A DNA stretch of 10,019 nucleotides, taken from positions 1 through 10,019 of the forward strand of contig WGFP01000080.1 in assembly GCA_015492195.1 (NCBI GenBank), given 5' to 3'. Position 1 is the first letter of the stretch. Each line of letters opens with the position of its first letter. The stretch comes from Acidiferrobacterales bacterium. Its GTDB lineage: Bacteria; Pseudomonadota; Gammaproteobacteria; Acidiferrobacterales; Sulfurifustaceae. The translations under genes were made by a program, and so were the position numbers. Below, one piece after another: positions 6,914 to 10,019 of the stretch. Below the pieces are notes generated by a model. The model saw nothing but the letters and a program-made list of their open reading frames with translations, made no database searches and was not told the origin of the DNA.

Positions 6914-6919
6914 ACCTCA
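6914..6919 (-). promoter_or_regulatory. Shine-Dalgarno of pilD
   Basis: On the minus strand TGAGGT lies 6 nt before the ATG of pilD. It is the only clear, well-spaced ribosome-binding site of any gene in the window and fixes the pilD start. Confidence 0.7.
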
Positions 6920-6921
6920 AT

Positions 6922-6937
6922 ATGCCATATCAGGCAT
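6922..6937. repeat. short inverted repeat upstream of the pilD ribosome-binding site
   Basis: ATGCC (6922-6926) and GGCAT (6933-6937) pair across a 6-nt loop. In the pilD transcript this small hairpin would sit 2 nt upstream of the TGAGGT ribosome-binding site. Five base pairs is weak and could occur by chance. Confidence 0.35.
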
Positions 6938-6946
6938 GTCGTGTTA

Positions 6947-6980
6947 CGGCCCGGCGCGGCAATATATGTTTCCCGGGCCG
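6947..6980. repeat. GC-rich hairpin in the pilC-pilD gap
   Basis: CGGCCCGG (6947-6954) pairs perfectly with CCGGGCCG (6973-6980) across an 18-nt, AT-containing loop. This accounts for much of the 122-nt non-coding gap (6908-7029). No T-tract follows on the minus strand, so it is not a standard terminator. It could stabilise the upstream mRNA, be a processing site, or lower read-through to pilD. A poor promoter-like pair overlaps it on the minus strand: -35 GGTACA at 6984-6989, 17-nt spacer, -10 TATATT at 6961-6966. It might give pilD and coaE their own weak start, but that is speculative. Confidence 0.55.
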
Positions 6981-7029
6981 CCTTGTACCCGGCTAAACGC
7001 ATCACCATAGGGATCACTAAATATAAGAA

Positions 7030-8256
7030 TTAGACGACGGCGGCGATCTTGAAGATCGGCAGGTACATTGCGACAACCAGGCCGCCGATCACCACGCCAA
7101 GAAATACCATGATGATGGGTTCCAGCAGGCTGCTCATTCCGGCTACCGCATCATCGACTTCTTGTTCATAAAAGTCCGCGACCTTGGCGAGCATGGCGTC
7201 GAGTTCGCCGGACTCCTCGCCGATGGCGACCATCTGCACGACCATGTTGGGAAACAGACCGGTGTTGTTCATGGCCGCCTGCAATTGCGTGCCGGTACTG
7301 ACGTCGGATTTGATGGCGAGCGTCCCTTCGTAGTAGACGCGATTGCCGCTTGCGCCGGCCACGGAGTCGAGGGCCTCCACCAAGGGCACGCCGGCGGCAA
7401 ACATTGTTGAAAGCGTGCGTGAGAACCGGGCGATCGTGGCTTTCCTGACGATCTCGCCGATGACGGGCATGCGCAGCAAGGTCCGATCCAGGGCATGTTG
7501 CATTTTTGGCGAGCGCTTATAGCTGTAGCCGATGAAAACAACGGTGCCGACAATTCCACCGATGATTGCCCACCACCATTCCTGAAAACCGCGCGAGAGG
7601 GCGATTACCATCTTGGTGAGCGCCGGGAGATCCGCCCCAAAACCCTGGAACAGGCTCTCGAATTGCGGAATCACAAATACCAGCAGAACCGCTGTAATGA
7701 TAAAGGCCACGACAATCACGGCGGTCGGATAAAACAGCGCCGATTTGATTTTGCTTTTTATGGCCTCGATTTTTTCCTTGTAGGTGGCGAGTTTCTCCAG
7801 AATACCGTCGAGAATACCGGCCTGTTCCCCGGCGGCGACGAGGTTGCAGTAGAGCGCGTCAAAATATAACGGGTATTTCCCCAGCGCTTGTGTCAGATTC
7901 GTACCGGACTCCACATCTTGTTTGATGCTCAGAATAAGTTCTTGCATGCTCGGGTTTTCGTGGCCCTTGCCGACGATATCAAAGGCCTGGGCGATGGGAA
8001 TGCCGGCAATCAACATGGTAGCGAGCTGGCGGGTAAACACGGAGATATCCTTGGGTGTGATCTTTTTCTTGATCTGGAACAGGGGCTTCGCGCGCTTGGC
8101 CACCTTAAGCGGGTTAATCCCCTGACGACGCAGTGTGGCCTTCACGAAGGCGGCGCTCGCGGCCTCCATCTCGCCTTTGACTTTCTTGCCCTGTTTATCG
8201 ACCCCCTCCCAGGCGAAGGCATCGAGTTTCGGTTTTTTCGCGGTTGCGGTGGCCAT
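7030..8256 (-). CDS. pilC: type IV pilus inner-membrane platform protein PilC
   Basis: PilC is the inner-membrane platform of the type IV pilus machine. It contacts the PilB and PilT motors and is thought to pass their rotation to pilin subunits. The 408-residue product is normal length for the GspF/PilC family. Two type II secretion F domains are visible, about 72-197 and 275-397, each with the conserved GExxG (GEQAG 143-147 and GEESG 346-350). Membrane segments are predicted at about 177-197, 228-245 and 379-399. The basic stretch near 54-66 is usual for the cytoplasmic N-domain. The start follows the pilB stop by only 2 nt and has no strong Shine-Dalgarno, which suggests translational coupling to pilB. 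Confidence 0.97.
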   Translation of the reverse strand: MATATAKKPKLDAFAWEGVDKQGKKVKGEMEAASAAFVKATLRRQGINPLKVAKRAKPLFQIKKKITPKDISVFTRQLATMLIAGIPIAQAFDIVGKGHENPSMQELILSIKQDVESGTNLTQALGKYPLYFDALYCNLVAAGEQAGILDGILEKLATYKEKIEAIKSKIKSALFYPTAVIVVAFIITAVLLVFVIPQFESLFQGFGADLPALTKMVIALSRGFQEWWWAIIGGIVGTVVFIGYSYKRSPKMQHALDRTLLRMPVIGEIVRKATIARFSRTLSTMFAAGVPLVEALDSVAGASGNRVYYEGTLAIKSDVSTGTQLQAAMNNTGLFPNMVVQMVAIGEESGELDAMLAKVADFYEQEVDDAVAGMSSLLEPIIMVFLGVVIGGLVVAMYLPIFKIAAVV

Positions 8257-8258
8257 AT

Positions 8259-9977
8259 TTATTGGTTGGTAACCCGTTCGATCTCCGCCAGACTGGTGAC
8301 GCCCGCGCGCACTTTATTCAGTCCGGATTGACGCAGATCCAATACCCCTTCTTTAATCGCCTGATTTTCGATGTCAAGCTGATTGCCGCCGCTCATGATA
8401 ATCTTGCCGGTTTCGTCGCTGACCGGCATGACTTGATAGATGCCCACGCGTCCTTTGTAGCCCTCATTACACATGTCGCAGCCGACCGGTTCGTAAATCG
8501 TGAGCGTGTCGAGTTCGCTTTTCTTGAAACCGGCCTTGATCAGGGCCTCCTTGGGAAGATCAAGCGGTTGTTTGCACTGCGTACACAGTCGGCGCGCCAA
8601 TCGTTGCGCGATAATCAGATTTACCGCCGACGCGATGTTAAACGGCGGAACGCCCATGTTTACCAAACGGGTTAACGTGGCCGGCGCATCATTTGTATGC
8701 AGGGTGGAAAGCACCATATGACCGGTCTGAGCGGCTTTGATGGCAATTTCAGCGGTTTCCAGGTCGCGTATCTCACCGACCATGATGACATCCGGATCTT
8801 GGCGCAAGAAGGCGCGCAAGCAATTGGCGAAATTCAGCCCCGCTTTTTCGTTGATGTTGACCTGGTTGATGCCGGCGACATTGATTTCAACGGGATCTTC
8901 GGCCGTCGAAATATTCGTATCGGGAGTATTTAGAATATTTAATGCCGTATACAGGGTGACCGTTTTGCCGCTACCGGTGGGGCCGGTGACCAGTACCATG
9001 CCATAAGGACGATGGATCGTCTCCAAAAACAAGTTCTTTTGATTTTCTTCAAACCCCAGTTTTTCAACGCCCAAAGTGGCGGATGCCGGATCGAGAATAC
9101 GCATCACGATTTTTTCGCCCCACAAGGTGGGAAGGGTGCTGACACGAAAATCAATCGCGCGATTCTTTGAAATACGCATTTTCATGCGTCCGTCCTGAGG
9201 CACGCGACGCTCGGCAATATCAAGTCTGGAAAGAATCTTTATGCGCGCGCCGATTCGCGCCGCCAATGCCAGCGGTGGATTGGCGGCTTCGTGCAGAATT
9301 CCATCCTGCCGGTAACGCACACGATAGCTTTTTTCGTAGGGTTCGATATGAATATCAGAGGCACCCCGATTGATAGCATCCATCAACACTTTGTTGACGA
9401 ACTTGACAATCGGCGTGTCGTTAATGCCTTCCTCGTTGATGGCGGCTTGGTCTATTTCTTCCTGATCGGCAATGAGTTCCAGATTTTCCAGGCTTTCGTC
9501 CGAGGCGATGTCCATGAGGCTGATATCGTTGGCCTCGAGACATTTTTCGATAGCCACCGCGAGCTTGTCTTCCTCGACCAGGATGGGATCAGCGCCCAAT
9601 CCCGTGTTGAATTTGATTTCATCCAGGGCCTGTAAGTTCGTGGGATCGCCGATGGCAACGTAGAGCCGGGTGCCGCGTTTGTGGAGAGGTAGGACACGAT
9701 GCCGGCGCAGGATCTTTTCGCCGACCAGTTTGATCGGGGCCGTTTCCAGGTCGAGCGCGTTGATGTCAAACAGGGGAACCCCGAATTCCTCCGACGCGAC
9801 CCTGGCCACGGTGGCCCCATCGAGCTTTTTGCTTTCAACCAGGTGGGTTACGAATGGAATCCTTTTGCTATGCGCCTCGGATTGTATGCGGCCGGCATCG
9901 CTTGCGCTCAATAGATTGTCGCGCACCAGCCTTAATGCCAGTCCGCTTAGGTTGGTTGCCGTGCTTGCGGTTGCCAT
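8259..9977 (-). CDS. pilB: type IV pilus extension ATPase PilB
   Basis: PilB is the hexameric cytoplasmic ATPase that powers pilus extension. The 572-residue length is typical. The N-terminal GspE-N (MshEN-like) region covers about 10-150. The core shows Walker A GPTGSGKT at 332-339, the Asp box STAEDPVE at 357-364, Walker B DPDVIMVGEIRD at 394-405 with E402 as catalytic glutamate, and the His box TGHMVLSTLHTND at 418-430. The zinc tetracysteine C465, C468, C500, C503 is characteristic of PilB/GspE extension motors and absent from PilT retraction motors. I do not see the RLGxxL signature of c-di-GMP-binding MshEN domains at the N-terminus, so canonical c-di-GMP control is not indicated. The ATG gives the family start (NLSGLA near residue 9). 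It is the first visible gene of a pilB-pilC-pilD-coaE run, and no pilin gene is in view. Confidence 0.98.
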   Translation of the reverse strand: MATASTATNLSGLALRLVRDNLLSASDAGRIQSEAHSKRIPFVTHLVESKKLDGATVARVASEEFGVPLFDINALDLETAPIKLVGEKILRRHRVLPLHKRGTRLYVAIGDPTNLQALDEIKFNTGLGADPILVEEDKLAVAIEKCLEANDISLMDIASDESLENLELIADQEEIDQAAINEEGINDTPIVKFVNKVLMDAINRGASDIHIEPYEKSYRVRYRQDGILHEAANPPLALAARIGARIKILSRLDIAERRVPQDGRMKMRISKNRAIDFRVSTLPTLWGEKIVMRILDPASATLGVEKLGFEENQKNLFLETIHRPYGMVLVTGPTGSGKTVTLYTALNILNTPDTNISTAEDPVEINVAGINQVNINEKAGLNFANCLRAFLRQDPDVIMVGEIRDLETAEIAIKAAQTGHMVLSTLHTNDAPATLTRLVNMGVPPFNIASAVNLIIAQRLARRLCTQCKQPLDLPKEALIKAGFKKSELDTLTIYEPVGCDMCNEGYKGRVGIYQVMPVSDETGKIIMSGGNQLDIENQAIKEGVLDLRQSGLNKVRAGVTSLAEIERVTNQ

Positions 9978-10019
9978 GATGGTTGTCTGGATTTGTTGAT
10001 TAAATTCGGGGAATAATTC
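9978..10019 (-). other. truncated region upstream of pilB, no signal seen
   Basis: Only 42 nt upstream of the pilB start are available. They are AT-rich, with no Shine-Dalgarno and no sigma54-type GG/GC pair. The promoter, and any divergent pilin gene, would lie beyond the window. Confidence 0.5.

Noticed and set aside
7495..8331. Plus-strand open frames (7495-7869, 7888-8331) opposite pilC and the pilB end
   Set aside because: They are shadows of the conserved pilC and pilB frames. Other plus-strand frames under coaE and pilB were rejected for the same reason.
7030..9977. Similar first residues of PilB (MATASTA) and PilC (MATATA) as a duplication
   Set aside because: The similarity stops after a few alanine and threonine codons, and the rest of the proteins is unrelated.
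1..10019. A new defence, mobile or biosynthetic system
   Set aside because: All substantial reading frames are accounted for by well-known housekeeping and pilus genes, with no integrase, transposase, toxin or unknown conserved gene left over.

Overview
This window is an ordinary housekeeping chromosome segment of a fairly GC-rich gammaproteobacterium with type IV pili. The protein details support that class: SecA is 900 residues with its Walker and zinc motifs at almost the same residue numbers as in E. coli, the Nudix domain is E. coli MutT-like, and PilD matches Pseudomonas-type prepilin peptidases. I cannot name a genus. I found no phage, transposase, CRISPR array, tRNA, rRNA or defence system, and no convincing new multigene system.

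The left half reads rightward. It holds the 3' end of an M23 LytM-type metallopeptidase (1-305), secA (403-3105), argJ (3180-4400) and a fused Nudix/thiamine-phosphate-synthase-like gene (4381-5406). The 74-nt gap between secA and argJ is almost filled by a heptamer-based inverted repeat, which contains the secA stop codon and ends two bases before the argJ start. The argJ and fusion genes overlap by 20 nt if the ATG start of the fusion is used.

The right half reads leftward. It holds pilB (9977-8259), pilC (8256-7030), pilD (6907-6032) and coaE (6008-5403). Spacing is 2 nt between pilB and pilC, 122 nt between pilC and pilD (a stretch with a GC-rich hairpin), and 23 nt between pilD and coaE. 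The two halves converge, and the stop codons of the fusion gene and coaE interlock inside a 16-bp perfect palindrome.

The layout resembles the E. coli secA-mutT > < yacG-zapD-coaE ... hofC-hofB neighbourhood. Here argJ is inserted and nothing lies between the Nudix gene and coaE. Functionally the window covers protein export (SecA), cell-wall remodelling (M23), arginine biosynthesis (ArgJ), nucleotide or thiamine-related metabolism (Nudix-ThiE), the last step of coenzyme A synthesis (CoaE), and pilus assembly (PilB motor, PilC platform, PilD prepilin peptidase). The major pilin is not in the window.

The items most worth a second look are the heptamer repeat at the secA/argJ junction, the degenerate ThiE-like domain, the interlocked stops with apparent loss of yacG and zapD, and a possible six-codon leader ORF coupled to secA.
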